Below, piece after piece: positions 32,387 through 41,538 of a stretch of 64,000 bases of DNA. The position numbers and the translations under genes are program-made. The stretch comes from Marinobacter sp. F3R08 (GTDB lineage Bacteria; Pseudomonadota; Gammaproteobacteria; Pseudomonadales; Oleiphilaceae). The first letter of the stretch is position 1, and every line of letters starts with the position of its first letter. The DNA lies in assembly GCF_018860425.1 (NCBI RefSeq), contig NZ_JAHKPI010000025.1, positions 838,524 to 902,523 of the forward strand. Direction: 5' to 3'. The notes beneath the pieces are model-generated. The model was not told the DNA's origin and did no database searches. It saw only the letters and a list, made by a program, of their open reading frames with translations.

Positions 32387-34322
32387 CACCCATAGCCAGC
32401 AGCGCCCCCTGTCCCATAAGCTTTTGCTGCTCGGGGCTCTGCCGGCCGTTGTTATGTTCATCGTGCTGATGGTGTTCTTCACTTCCGCACGCTTTGACGA
32501 CGCCCGGCAGGACCTTTCCTACAGCAGCCAAATATTTGCGGACAGCCTGGCGCCTGCTCTGGAATATGCCGTTGTTTCCGGCAACACGCTGGCACTGGAT
32601 CAGATCCTGTCCCGGTCATTGCTACGCAGCAAAGCAGACTGGATACGCGTTTCTGACGTTTTGGGCGATCAGATCGGTTTCGCTTCCCACGAAACAGTCA
32701 ATCTCGATGATATGGATACGCGCTACCAGATCTATGAGGCCGAAATACTCCAACAACCACTCGAAATAGAGTCTGAGCGCGTCGCAGAATGGTTCGAACC
32801 GGACTATGGCTTCGATTCAGGCTCCTTGCGGGTCGGCACTGTTCAAGTGGGCGTTAGTCACGATGTGCTGGCCAGCCGGCTTCAGGATATTCTCTGGACA
32901 TCCATCGCCGTAGGCGTGGCTCTGCTTCTATTTACTATTCTGGTAATCAATCATTTTCTCGGGACCATTCTTGCGCCTATCCGTGACCTTGCCGGCCGGA
33001 TCGGAAAACTGACCGCCGGGGACTATCAGGAACGCCCCCTGAATACCCATGAAAGTTCTCAGGAAATTGTCGCCATTGAAGAACAACTCAACGAGCTTGC
33101 AAGCCATCTGGCCGATTTGCAAACCGCCCGTGACCAGGTATTGGCGGCCTCGGAGGGCGCTCGGGAAAAGGCGGAAACGGCGAACCAGGCAAAATCCGAG
33201 TTCCTTGCCACAATGAGCCATGAGTTACGGACACCGTTGAACGGCGTTCTCGGCATGGTGGATTTGATTCAGGAAGATCCCCTTACCCATCGACAACGGG
33301 ACTATCTCAATACGGCACGCCAATCCACCGAAGACTTGCTCACGGTGATCGCGGATATCCTTGACTACTCGAAAATGGATAGCGGCACCCTGCAGCTCGA
33401 GAGTCAGGAGTTTGACCTCCGTGACCTGATTTCCAACTGTACCGCCACATACCGTCACCTGGCCAAGCAACAGGATCTGGCCCTGAACCTGAAATTTTAC
33501 GGTGACTGGCCAGACTATCCGATTGTAATTGGAGATCCGGCCCGGCTTCGCCAGATACTTGCCGGACTGGCTGACAACGCGATCAAATTTACCGACGACG
33601 GTTTTATCAATATTCAGGCCGGTTTTTTCGCACTGGAAGACGACTGCGTCATTCTGAACTGTTCGGTCAGCGATTCAGGTACCGGCATTCCGATGGATCA
33701 TTTGCAGGACATCTTCAATTCCTTTGAGCAGGTCAATGGTGGAGACAGCCGGCATCATGGTGGTACAGGTCTCGGCCTTTCTCTGGTCCAGAGTCTCGTT
33801 GAGCTCATGGGCGGCCATATTCAGGTGGAGACCGATCTGGGTAAAGGTTCCTCGTTCCGGTTTGAATTGCCCTTTGAGCTGGCTAACCGGACCTGCCGGC
33901 CGGAGCCGGAAGGACTACCCCCAAACTCAACGGGCGATGACACACGTTACGCTCTGGTGGTGGAAGACAATAATGTAAACCAACGCGTGGCTACTGCCAT
34001 GCTCATGCGACTCGGTTTTGAGACAGATGCAGCCAACAATGGCAAAGACGCGCTGGAGAAAGTCACCAAAAATCACACCAGCTACGACATCATCCTGATG
34101 GATTGCCAGATGCCTTTAATGGATGGTTACGAAGCAACTCGTTACATACGGGAGTGGGAACAAACCAACGGCCGGTCCGTCACGCCAATCATCGCCCTGA
34201 CCGCAGATGTACTCCCGGGAACCGAAAAGACCTGTCTCGACTGCGGGATGAACGACTACCTGGCCAAGCCCGTCCGCAAGCAAATGCTGCGTGAGGTTCT
34301 TGGCCGCTGGATTAAACTATAG
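32379..34322 (+). CDS. hybrid sensor histidine kinase/response regulator
   Basis: A 647-residue inner-membrane protein. It has membrane helix 1 (LLLLGALPAVVMFIVLMVFF), a periplasmic sensor of about 130 residues, membrane helix 2 (TSIAVGVALLLFTILVINHFLG) and HAMP. The HisKA domain carries the phospho-accepting His in FLATMSHELRTPLNG. The HATPase has N (DNAIKF), G1 (SDSGTGIP) and G2 (GGTGLGLSL) boxes. A C-terminal receiver domain follows with Asp in YDIILMDCQMPLMDGYEATR and Lys in NDYLAKPVRK. The layout is BarA-like but without an Hpt domain, so a separate phosphotransfer protein is required. It ends a three-gene operon; the output regulator is not in this window. Confidence 0.92.
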   Translation: MSSTHSQQRPLSHKLLLLGALPAVVMFIVLMVFFTSARFDDARQDLSYSSQIFADSLAPALEYAVVSGNTLALDQILSRSLLRSKADWIRVSDVLGDQIGFASHETVNLDDMDTRYQIYEAEILQQPLEIESERVAEWFEPDYGFDSGSLRVGTVQVGVSHDVLASRLQDILWTSIAVGVALLLFTILVINHFLGTILAPIRDLAGRIGKLTAGDYQERPLNTHESSQEIVAIEEQLNELASHLADLQTARDQVLAASEGAREKAETANQAKSEFLATMSHELRTPLNGVLGMVDLIQEDPLTHRQRDYLNTARQSTEDLLTVIADILDYSKMDSGTLQLESQEFDLRDLISNCTATYRHLAKQQDLALNLKFYGDWPDYPIVIGDPARLRQILAGLADNAIKFTDDGFINIQAGFFALEDDCVILNCSVSDSGTGIPMDHLQDIFNSFEQVNGGDSRHHGGTGLGLSLVQSLVELMGGHIQVETDLGKGSSFRFELPFELANRTCRPEPEGLPPNSTGDDTRYALVVEDNNVNQRVATAMLMRLGFETDAANNGKDALEKVTKNHTSYDIILMDCQMPLMDGYEATRYIREWEQTNGRSVTPIIALTADVLPGTEKTCLDCGMNDYLAKPVRKQMLREVLGRWIKL

Positions 34323-34334
34323 AAAAGGAGGGTT

Positions 34335-34358
34335 CCGGCGCCCTCAAACAGGCGCCGG
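34335..34358. terminator. hairpin between convergent hybrid kinase and gor
   Basis: CCGGCGCC and GGCGCCGG form a perfect 8-bp stem with an 8-base loop in the 43-base gap between convergent genes. There is only a modest T/C-rich tail, so it probably serves as a shared 3' end. Confidence 0.55.
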
Positions 34359-34365
34359 ACAATCT

Positions 34366-35727
34366 TCAGGCCACGGGTTCCCGCATGGTGACAAACTCCT
34401 CCGCTGAGGTCGGGTGTATGCCAATCGTCGAGTCGAACTGGGCCTTGGTAGCCCCAGCCTTGATCGCGACCGCAAGCCCTTGCATAATCTCGCCTGCATC
34501 TGGCCCCACCATATGGGCACCCAGCACCTTGTCCGTCTCTTCGTCGACGACCAGCTTCATAAGACTACGTTCATCCCGACCACTGAGCGTATATTTCATC
34601 GGGCGAAACTCGGAGCGATAGATCTTCAGTTGATGCCCGGCTGCCCGAGCCTCTTCTTCGGTCAACCCAACCGTACCAATATTAGGTTGGCAGAAGACGG
34701 CGGTTGGAATCGCGGAATAATCCATCGCCCCTTTACCATCTCCGAACAGGCGCCTGGAAAGAACCATCCCCTGCGCCAGAGCCACCGGCGTGAGCTGTGG
34801 TGTACCAATCACATCACCCAGGGCTGTGATCGAAGGCACTGCCGTCTGGAAGTGATCATCCACCACAACATGGCCTGAGGCGCTTAGCTGAATGCCCAGA
34901 TCTGTCAAGCCAAGCCCGTCAACAAGTGCACGGCGCCCTGTGGCCGCCATAACGAGCCCGGTTTCCAGCGTTTCGCCATTATTCAATCGAACCCGGTAAA
35001 GGGCATTCTCCGCTTCAACCGAGTCAATGGTCACACCAAAACGCAGGTTGATGCCTTTCTTGCGCATTTCCTGTTCGGTAAACCGACGGACGTCTTCATC
35101 AAACCCCCGGAGGAACAGATCACCCCGATACAGCAAGGTTGTATCAACGCCCAAGCCAGCCAGGATGCCGGCAAACTCCACTGCAATATAGCCTCCGCCC
35201 CAAACCACTGCCTGTTTGGGTAATTGCGGCAGGTAGAACATCTCATTGGAGGTCAGAATGCATTCCTTGCCGGGCACGTCCGGAACCACCGGCCAACTGC
35301 CCGTAGCAATGGTAATGTGTTTTGCTCGGTAAGAGGTGTCTCCAACGACGACGGTGTGTGCATCCGACAGCGACGCTGTGCCTTCAATGATGGTGACGCC
35401 CGCGTTCTCCAGCATCCGGCCATAGATACCGTTCAGGCGCTCAATCTCGGCGTTCTTGTTGGCCACCAGTTTCGGCCAGTCAAAGCTGACATCGTCGAGA
35501 GGGACCTGCCAGCCGTAACCGGCAGCGTCTTCCAGTTCATCGTGGACATGGGCCCCGTACACAAACAGCTTTTTGGGTACGCAACCAACGTTCACACACG
35601 TTCCTCCGAGGTACCGAGACTCAACCACGGCTACCCTGGCGCCGCGTTGGGCGGACATGCGTGCAAGACGGACACCGCCAGAGCCGGCACCGATAACAAT
35701 CAGATCAAAATCCCGCTGGTCAGACAC
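34366..35727 (-). CDS. gor: glutathione-disulfide reductase
   Basis: A 453-residue FAD/NADPH disulfide reductase that regenerates reduced glutathione. Visible are the FAD motif VIGAGSGGVRLARMS (the SGG-x-R variant of glutathione reductases), the redox pair in GGTCVNVGCVPKKLF (C-x4-C followed by PKK), an NADPH motif WGGGYIAVEFAGIL and the C-terminal HPTSAEEFVT with catalytic histidine. The start is GTG at 35727 with AGGAGA five bases upstream. The gene appears as a single-gene unit after the convergent kinase gene. Confidence 0.92.
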   Translation of the reverse strand: MSDQRDFDLIVIGAGSGGVRLARMSAQRGARVAVVESRYLGGTCVNVGCVPKKLFVYGAHVHDELEDAAGYGWQVPLDDVSFDWPKLVANKNAEIERLNGIYGRMLENAGVTIIEGTASLSDAHTVVVGDTSYRAKHITIATGSWPVVPDVPGKECILTSNEMFYLPQLPKQAVVWGGGYIAVEFAGILAGLGVDTTLLYRGDLFLRGFDEDVRRFTEQEMRKKGINLRFGVTIDSVEAENALYRVRLNNGETLETGLVMAATGRRALVDGLGLTDLGIQLSASGHVVVDDHFQTAVPSITALGDVIGTPQLTPVALAQGMVLSRRLFGDGKGAMDYSAIPTAVFCQPNIGTVGLTEEEARAAGHQLKIYRSEFRPMKYTLSGRDERSLMKLVVDEETDKVLGAHMVGPDAGEIMQGLAVAIKAGATKAQFDSTIGIHPTSAEEFVTMREPVA

Positions 35728-35753
35728 AGCTTCTCCTGTTGAACGTCAATAAA

Positions 35754-36425
35754 TCAGGTTTGGCCATGCCTGGCCGTTTCAGATTCCGGATGCACTTCTC
35801 TGAACAGCACGTGATCCTGAAAATCACCAAGCTGTATCTTGCCAAGGCTCCGGAAACCCTCCGATTCGTAAAATGGCAAATAACGACTGTTTCCGGTGTC
35901 GAGCACCAGCCCACTACCCCGTGGATTCTCTGCACAGAGTTTTTCTACGGTTTTTAACAACAAGCGACCGTAGCCCCGGTTCTGGTACTTAGGGTTTACC
36001 CCCATCAAGGGCAGTTGATGGGCAAGCGGCTGAGGCAGCATGTCACGGATTTTCTCGTGATAATCCAGGTACCGACGAGTGGAGGCAAAACCGGCAGTGA
36101 GGACCATACGGATCCGCCAGCTGATCTGGTCCGCCAGGTTCATCCTCAGTTCCGGATCTCCAATAAAAGCCACGGCCACGAGCGTATCATCAACCATTAC
36201 CCCAATAGCATCCTGTTCGAGTTCGAAGTACAGATCAATCAACTCACGCACTGTTGCACGCACTCTCTGATCGTATCCCGGCCGTCGATGATCGAACAGG
36301 TATTGGAATGTCGGCTCTTTTCGGTAAGCATGAAACAGTATGGATCTGGCCTCATTACGCGCCGTTTCATCCAGACGAACAATGGCGGGCTCCGGTTTGT
36401 TTTTGTTATCGCTGCCGTTACTCAT
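35754..36425 (-). CDS. GNAT family N-acetyltransferase
   Basis: About 223 residues. The acetyl-CoA binding signature is LMGVNPKYQNRGYGRLLLKTVEKLC (Q-x-R-G-x-G-x-L), followed by GLVLDTGNSRYLPFYESEGFRSLG. This is the usual motif A/B order of GNAT enzymes. The ATG at 36425 has a GGAGAGGG ribosome site; an upstream in-frame ATG at 36446 overlaps that site and is unlikely. The substrate (small amine or protein) cannot be read from the sequence. It lies between gspM and gor on the same strand but has its own spacing. Confidence 0.83.
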   Translation of the reverse strand: MSNGSDNKNKPEPAIVRLDETARNEARSILFHAYRKEPTFQYLFDHRRPGYDQRVRATVRELIDLYFELEQDAIGVMVDDTLVAVAFIGDPELRMNLADQISWRIRMVLTAGFASTRRYLDYHEKIRDMLPQPLAHQLPLMGVNPKYQNRGYGRLLLKTVEKLCAENPRGSGLVLDTGNSRYLPFYESEGFRSLGKIQLGDFQDHVLFREVHPESETARHGQT

Positions 36426-36482
36426 CGCTTCCCTCTCCTGCGTCACTTCCGGACGAAAGGCCCGGGATCTGGTGTTTCAGAA

Positions 36483-37013
36483 TCAGATGGCCAGGGTTAA
36501 ACGAACGGATATCCGTCCCGGGTCAGTTGCCCTGTCCATAGCGGCCTGATCAATGACCACGCCATGGTTGCCACTCAAACGCTCCAGCCAGGCCGCAACG
36601 TCTGCAAAGGGCGCATTCTCAAGCCAGACACGAATGGCATCTCCGCCACTGGGCTCAAAACGCTGAAGCGACAAGCCCGCCTCACCGGCGGATCGAGTCA
36701 CCAGAGCCATCAGAGCACGACCATCAGCAGGCTTATCGGCCATTGCTGTCGCCCTGTTAGCGCCACCACGACCCAGTCGCCGAATCGTCTGTTCGTTTGC
36801 CTGCATCCAGGCCAGCAATTCCCCGGCGTTATCGCGCTCAGCCATCGACTGCTCATAGAAGGTTGCCGTTGGGCGCCAAATGGCGAAGTAGAGAATGCCA
36901 AGAAAAAGCGCGATAGCGAGTACAACAAGGGCCTGTTGATCGCGACGAGGCAACTGGTCGTATTGCGCAATGAGTTTTCCGACCGCTGGCTGGTCCTTGA
37001 TTCGGGAGAGCAT
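36483..37013 (-). CDS. gspM: type II secretion system protein GspM
   Basis: About 176 residues: a short cytoplasmic N-terminus, one membrane helix (QALVVLAIALFLGILYFAIW) and a periplasmic ferredoxin-like domain (LQRFEPSGGDAIRVWLENAPFADVAAWLERL) as in GspM. It forms part of the inner-membrane assembly platform with GspL, GspF and GspE. ATG 37013 has GGGAGG 8 bases upstream; it overlaps the end of gspL by stop/start proximity (4 bases apart). It is the last gene of the minus-strand gspE-M operon. Confidence 0.85.
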   Translation of the reverse strand: MLSRIKDQPAVGKLIAQYDQLPRRDQQALVVLAIALFLGILYFAIWRPTATFYEQSMAERDNAGELLAWMQANEQTIRRLGRGGANRATAMADKPADGRALMALVTRSAGEAGLSLQRFEPSGGDAIRVWLENAPFADVAAWLERLSGNHGVVIDQAAMDRATDPGRISVRLTLAI

Positions 37014-37017
37014 AGCC

Positions 37018-38322
37018 TTAACCTCCCGAGACTGTGAGGCGGCCACGGGCACCGCTGGCTTCATTCACAACAGAGCCAATCTGCGCTTCCAGACCCTGGC
37101 TTGCCAATCCGTTTCTCAAGGCACTCAGGCGATCGTAGCTATCCGCTCTCACATCCACAATCAGCTCACCCCTTGAGCGGCTGTAATTTACCGAATTGAA
37201 ATTTACTCCCTGGCTACCCGGCAGCCGGGAGTACTGCTGACCGGTGTATTTCATCAGAGTTATAAAGTCGACCTCCGGTCCGCCGGAGCCGGCTACCCGT
37301 AGTTGCCCTTCGATGATACGCCGGACATTGCCCGCATGGGTTCGCCGGTCATTAGGGAACGAATCCTGATAGATTGCCATGGTCTCACTTCGTAGTTTTT
37401 CTGCCTGATTCTGGTAATAAAACCCCATTCCGGCGTTCAGCGCCACCTGAACGACGAACCAGACGGCTGCCACCGCAAGAAGCGGCTTCCATGGCGTGAA
37501 CGGGCTGCCTTTCCCGGATTTCAAGGAGAACATGCCTTGACACAGATTCACCGGCTCACACAAGTGATGGTGGTGGGTGTAGGCAAGCAATTCCAGCGGC
37601 ATCAGTTCCAGCACCTCTTTGTGAACGGCAAGTCGGCCAGAGGCAGTCAGTTCGGCGATGGCCGATTGCTGGATATCAAATTCCTTGTCAGTACCGTAAA
37701 GCGTGACCGGCATTTCCGCCACGACTTCTTCCGCTGAGGGTGCCGCGAGGGTATGGGCGAACATACCGAGGTTTGCAGACTGCATACTCAGCCACTCTCC
37801 CCTCCCGCTTACCAGCATGGCCGTCTCGCCATCCAGACAAACCGACCATCCTCCCTCTTTGCACGGCAATAGAGAGGCATCCGGGTAAATGGCATCAAGA
37901 CGCACATACTCCCAGCCCCTGAACAGCGCTGCCCACTGGCCCATTCGCTCCCGGTCTATTGCGGCCACCCTGTACCCATGATCTGTGTGGGATCCAAGAG
38001 CCAGATGAACAGAATCAATATCCTGGGCGATCTGTTCCTCAACGGCATAGGGTAAGGCCTGATTGATAAACCGACTTTGCTTTGCGGGAATCTCAGCCAG
38101 GCAATAAATCGCTTCTTCACCGGGAATAAGACCGATCAACAGAACGTTATCCAGAGCGTTTTTGCCCAGGGTCTGCTCAATGGTATTGCGGTCGTCGCCA
38201 GTCCCTCGGGCCTGGACTTCGCCACTGGCGTCGTGCAGAACCCAGTTGAACAGCTGGGCACCGGGGTTCTGGTCAGCGTCCGCAAACGGCGGTAGCGGGC
38301 GGACGTAAAGGCGATAAGACAT
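37018..38322 (-). CDS. gspL: type II secretion system protein GspL
   Basis: A 434-residue bitopic inner-membrane protein. The cytoplasmic actin-like domain (residues about 1-260; IPAKQSRFINQALPYAVEEQIAQD is the typical GspL motif) binds the ATPase GspE. A single membrane helix near residue 280 (PLLAVAAVWFVVQVALNAGMGF) precedes a periplasmic ferredoxin-like domain that meets GspM. It lies two bases after gspK. Confidence 0.9.
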   Translation of the reverse strand: MSYRLYVRPLPPFADADQNPGAQLFNWVLHDASGEVQARGTGDDRNTIEQTLGKNALDNVLLIGLIPGEEAIYCLAEIPAKQSRFINQALPYAVEEQIAQDIDSVHLALGSHTDHGYRVAAIDRERMGQWAALFRGWEYVRLDAIYPDASLLPCKEGGWSVCLDGETAMLVSGRGEWLSMQSANLGMFAHTLAAPSAEEVVAEMPVTLYGTDKEFDIQQSAIAELTASGRLAVHKEVLELMPLELLAYTHHHHLCEPVNLCQGMFSLKSGKGSPFTPWKPLLAVAAVWFVVQVALNAGMGFYYQNQAEKLRSETMAIYQDSFPNDRRTHAGNVRRIIEGQLRVAGSGGPEVDFITLMKYTGQQYSRLPGSQGVNFNSVNYSRSRGELIVDVRADSYDRLSALRNGLASQGLEAQIGSVVNEASGARGRLTVSGG

Positions 38323-38324
38323 GA

Positions 38325-39329
38325 TTATCCTTCTGAAATCGTAAAGGGGTCTTTGGTGATCCGGTTCTTCTGCCCGACATCCCTGTTAACCGTCTGGACT
38401 TCGCCTTCCGGAGTCCGGAACACGGTACTAACCATATTCACAACTCGGTTATCGTAGGTAATCCGTGAGGCAACTTCAAAAAACCGTGTCTGAAGCCCCA
38501 AACCAACCGACTTGAGCCCGAGACCGGCGAACTCCGGCAACGCCAGAAAATCCTGAAGGTTCTCAAACCGTTCTTCTTCCCGCTTTTCAAGGATAGACGC
38601 AGCCTGGGCGTCCGTCAGCTCTTCATGGAGGGAACGGATCACCATGGCTGTGGCCGTGTTCACATTGATCCCCGCCCCGTTTACCGGAAGGGCCGCCAAA
38701 TGGGGACGGAGAGCTTGATAGATCTCTTCGGTCATGCCCTCAATCAAGCGCAGTTCGGTCACCGAAGTAAACGGCTGATTAGCAGCCCGGTAACCCTGGT
38801 CGGCCATCAAGTACTGGCCATCCTCGGCACCATAGGCAGTAAGGGTCTGATCATCAGGGTCAATCCAGTCTACCAGCGAGTCCACAGAAACGGCCGTAAT
38901 CCCGAGCGCAGCAAACAACTGTACAAAACGCCCCCTGACCACGGGATCCGGCTGGCCACCAGAGCCGACCAGATCGTTGAGGTTCAACCGACCTCCAAGG
39001 TCGTCTATCTGCACCTCGGCCACACCGTTATCATCAAGCGGCAGAATGGCCGCGTTAGCAGCCCAGAATTCATCAAGACTGTCGACCATCAGATTCTCGT
39101 CCTTGTCCTCGTCAAAGTCTCTTCGAAGAATCTGACGGGCAAAAGCCTCCGCTCCGAGTGCAATACTCTGTCCCTGCTGCTGGGCCAGATAATGACCCGC
39201 CTTGAACACCCTGAGGCTCTGCTGCTGGGTCATACCTGAGGCGAGCATCACCACCAGAGCCATGGCCAGTAACACCATGATCAAAGCCACTCCGCGCTGT
39301 TTGCCCGGTAACATGGGGACCTGCCACAT
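38325..39329 (-). CDS. gspK: type II secretion system minor pseudopilin GspK
   Basis: A 334-residue, large minor pseudopilin that caps the pseudopilus. The N-terminal leader KQRGVALIMVLLAMALVVMLASG lacks the +5 glutamate, as GspK proteins do. The rest matches the GspK alpha domain (VQIDDLGGRLNLNDLV, GINVNTATAMVIRSL, INVNTA helix-hairpin-helix-like). It is processed by the prepilin peptidase, whose gene is not in the window. Confidence 0.9.
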   Translation of the reverse strand: MWQVPMLPGKQRGVALIMVLLAMALVVMLASGMTQQQSLRVFKAGHYLAQQQGQSIALGAEAFARQILRRDFDEDKDENLMVDSLDEFWAANAAILPLDDNGVAEVQIDDLGGRLNLNDLVGSGGQPDPVVRGRFVQLFAALGITAVSVDSLVDWIDPDDQTLTAYGAEDGQYLMADQGYRAANQPFTSVTELRLIEGMTEEIYQALRPHLAALPVNGAGINVNTATAMVIRSLHEELTDAQAASILEKREEERFENLQDFLALPEFAGLGLKSVGLGLQTRFFEVASRITYDNRVVNMVSTVFRTPEGEVQTVNRDVGQKNRITKDPFTISEG

Positions 39330-39334
39330 ACGCC

Positions 39335-40108
39335 TTAGCCTCCCTGCTCCGTCACGCCGGAATCAGCGTCGCTTTGTTCCTCAGAGGCCTCTTCAGAATC
39401 TTCCTCATCGGCTTCACTGGCGGCCTCGTTCACCTGATTCAGAACACCCTGGGCAATCGCCGGATCAAAGTCAGGCAAAGCAAACGTCCGGACCAGCGTT
39501 CCGAAACGCTCGTGCTCGAACGTGACTTCTATCCCCAATGGCAATGGGATATCCGGGCGGCTGCCGGATGTTAATCCTGCCATCACTTCATCGGTGGGCC
39601 ATTCGGACTGCCAGCTTCGGTTGGAATCCAGAAACCGCACCTCCAGACTTTTGACATCCTCCAGAAGCAGGACGTCGCGGCTGTCGTCTTCCTGGCCCTG
39701 GTCTACCATAGGCCAATACCGACGCCTCAGTTCACTGCCGGTGTATTCCCAGCCAACACGCTGCAAGCCGCTGCGGCGAATGCCAAGGGGGTTCCGCCAG
39801 CCCTGACGGGTCAGCAACAGGGAGAAATCCTCCTCACGACTGGACAATGCCGGCTGGAAATCCCCATAGATATCCCTTGCCGGCCTGTTGACCACCTGCA
39901 TCAGATCCCGCTCCATCAGCAACATGGCCCGTTGCAGGCCGTCGAACTGCTCAGACAGCTCGTTTACCCGATCACGGGATGTCACAACACCGCTGATAAC
40001 CTGCCATACGCCCAGCCCGATAACGGCAGTGATAGTGACAGCGATCAACACTTCCAGCAGCGTGAAACCACGCTGCTGATTCTGACTGTGCTTTCGGGAG
40101 AGCGCCAT
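39335..40108 (-). CDS. gspJ: type II secretion system minor pseudopilin GspJ
   Basis: A 257-residue type IV pilin-like protein. The prepilin cleavage and hydrophobic helix are clear (QQRGFTLLEVLIAVTITAVIGLGVW, with glycine-phenylalanine cleavage site and E at +5). Family features follow (QRAMLLMERDLMQVVNRPARD, YGDFQPALSSREEDFSLLLTR). The C-terminal 40 residues are an unusual run rich in Glu, Ser and Asp (acidic tail), probably disordered. The ATG overlaps the gspI stop codon. Confidence 0.9.
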   Translation of the reverse strand: MALSRKHSQNQQRGFTLLEVLIAVTITAVIGLGVWQVISGVVTSRDRVNELSEQFDGLQRAMLLMERDLMQVVNRPARDIYGDFQPALSSREEDFSLLLTRQGWRNPLGIRRSGLQRVGWEYTGSELRRRYWPMVDQGQEDDSRDVLLLEDVKSLEVRFLDSNRSWQSEWPTDEVMAGLTSGSRPDIPLPLGIEVTFEHERFGTLVRTFALPDFDPAIAQGVLNQVNEAASEADEEDSEEASEEQSDADSGVTEQGG

Positions 40109-40482
40109 TATTCTGCCCCCACAAATGCCGATAACGTATGAACCTGAGCCGGTTCCACACTGTTCTCCCGGTAACGGGCTACGGTAACCTCCACGCGCCG
40201 CATCTTGGCTTCAGAGGTTGCCAGTACCTCTGTGGTCACCCGCCAGCGGTAAGGTCCAAAATCGGTGTCACTGGAGGTCTCGGAGATTCCCGGAAGGTTT
40301 TCCTGCAGACGGATCTCATTGATCCGATTATCCGCCAGCCAACTGGCGAGAGTCTTGTCTCTCACCCGTTCATAACTGGAAATATACTGGCTGCCAACTT
40401 CAGCGGCGGCCGTCGCAATCAGGCCAAAAACGAGGAGCGCAATGAGCACTTCGATCAGGGTAAACCCTTTCTGCTTTCTCAC
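40108..40482 (-). CDS. gspI: type II secretion system minor pseudopilin GspI
   Basis: A 124-residue pseudopilin with the leader QKGFTLIEVLIALLVFGLIATAA and the GspI-typical ASWLADNRINEIRLQ and RWRVTTEVLATSEAKMRRVEVTV. The start is a GTG overlapping the gspH stop by a few bases. It forms the tip complex with GspJ and GspK. Confidence 0.9.
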   Translation of the reverse strand: MRKQKGFTLIEVLIALLVFGLIATAAAEVGSQYISSYERVRDKTLASWLADNRINEIRLQENLPGISETSSDTDFGPYRWRVTTEVLATSEAKMRRVEVTVARYRENSVEPAQVHTLSAFVGAE

Positions 40483-41009
40483 TCGCCATGCCCCTCGTCA
40501 CCCGGTTTGCGCCACTCCATGGGCGACACACCATCCGAGGACAACACGTGCATGGTGTCTGATCCGTTGCCGAGGGTGAACTCAAGTTCGAACGGCGTTG
40601 TCTCTCCACTGGAAAAGAACACCACGTCCGGGAGCAGTGCGTCCTCAGATGAGGACAACCTGGGCGCATCGCTTTCGATAAACTCGGTAACGGTCAACCA
40701 TTCGGGAAGGCTTCGGGACCGGAACAGGCGCTCACCTGACGCTTTCCAGTCCGCGGTCTGATCCTGATATGCCACAAACTGGTAGCTGTCTTCTTCCAGC
40801 TTCAGGCCCAGCTCCATATTATTGAGTACCGCCTGCTCTGAGGCTGTCTGCATCAGCAGAAACAGCTCCCTGACTTCGCTCTCCAGTTCACGTTGCTGGG
40901 AGTTCCCTCCCATCGTGAACACGGCAAGGGAAGCCAGCAGACCCACAACCACCAGGACCACCAGTATCTCAATGAGGGTGAAACCGGCCTGTCGGGATCT
41001 GACCTGCAC
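40479..41009 (-). CDS. gspH: type II secretion system minor pseudopilin GspH
   Basis: A 176-residue pseudopilin with the prepilin leader QAGFTLIEILVVLVVVGLLASLAVFTMGG and the GspH/FimT domain (REVRELFLLMQTASEQAVLNNMELGLKLEEDSYQFVAY). The start is GTG 41009, six bases after the gspG stop codon. It links the tip complex to the GspG shaft. Confidence 0.9.
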   Translation of the reverse strand: MQVRSRQAGFTLIEILVVLVVVGLLASLAVFTMGGNSQQRELESEVRELFLLMQTASEQAVLNNMELGLKLEEDSYQFVAYQDQTADWKASGERLFRSRSLPEWLTVTEFIESDAPRLSSSEDALLPDVVFFSSGETTPFELEFTLGNGSDTMHVLSSDGVSPMEWRKPGDEGHGE

Positions 41010-41015
41010 AGTGGT

Positions 41016-41468
41016 TTAACCCTCGGTATCCCAGACGCTGATGTCGGCAGCATCGTCGTCGCCACCCTCCTGGCCATCAGAGCCATAGGAATACAGATCA
41101 TAAGCACCTTCAGTGCCCGGGCTTATATACTGGTACTCGGAACCCCAGGGGTCTTGCGGCACGCTCTTGAGGTAACCATCCTTGTTCCAGTTCTTCGGCT
41201 CAGGGTTCCCGCTGGGCTTGGAGACCAGAGCCTCAAGGCCCTGCTGGGTTGACGGGTAATGACTGTTATCCAGACGGTAAAGGTCCAGCGCATTGGCTAT
41301 GTTGCTCAACTGGGTTTCTGCCACGGTAACCTTTGCCTGATCACTCCGCCCCATGATGTTTGGCGCCACAATGGCCACCAGCAAACCCAGGATCACCATC
41401 ACCACCATAATTTCAATCAGGGTAAAACCGCGGCTGTAGTTGCGTGTATTGAGGTTCTTGAAGGTCAT
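41016..41468 (-). CDS. gspG: type II secretion system major pseudopilin GspG
   Basis: About 150 residues. The prepilin leader SRGFTLIEIMVVMVILGLLVAIVAPNIMG has the normal cleavage site. The soluble domain has the family hallmarks ALDLYRLDNSHYPSTQQGLEAL, the DPWGSEYQY loop and the calcium-binding C-terminus YSYGSDGQEGGDDDAADISVW. It builds the pseudopilus shaft. ATG 41468 was chosen because the leader length fits; ATG 41489 would add seven residues. Confidence 0.93.
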   Translation of the reverse strand: MTFKNLNTRNYSRGFTLIEIMVVMVILGLLVAIVAPNIMGRSDQAKVTVAETQLSNIANALDLYRLDNSHYPSTQQGLEALVSKPSGNPEPKNWNKDGYLKSVPQDPWGSEYQYISPGTEGAYDLYSYGSDGQEGGDDDAADISVWDTEG

Positions 41469-41538
41469 TGTCTCACTCGTCATTGGCATGGATTGCTTTT
41501 GGTTCGGATTGGTCTTCTGACCATATCGGAGGCGGGTT

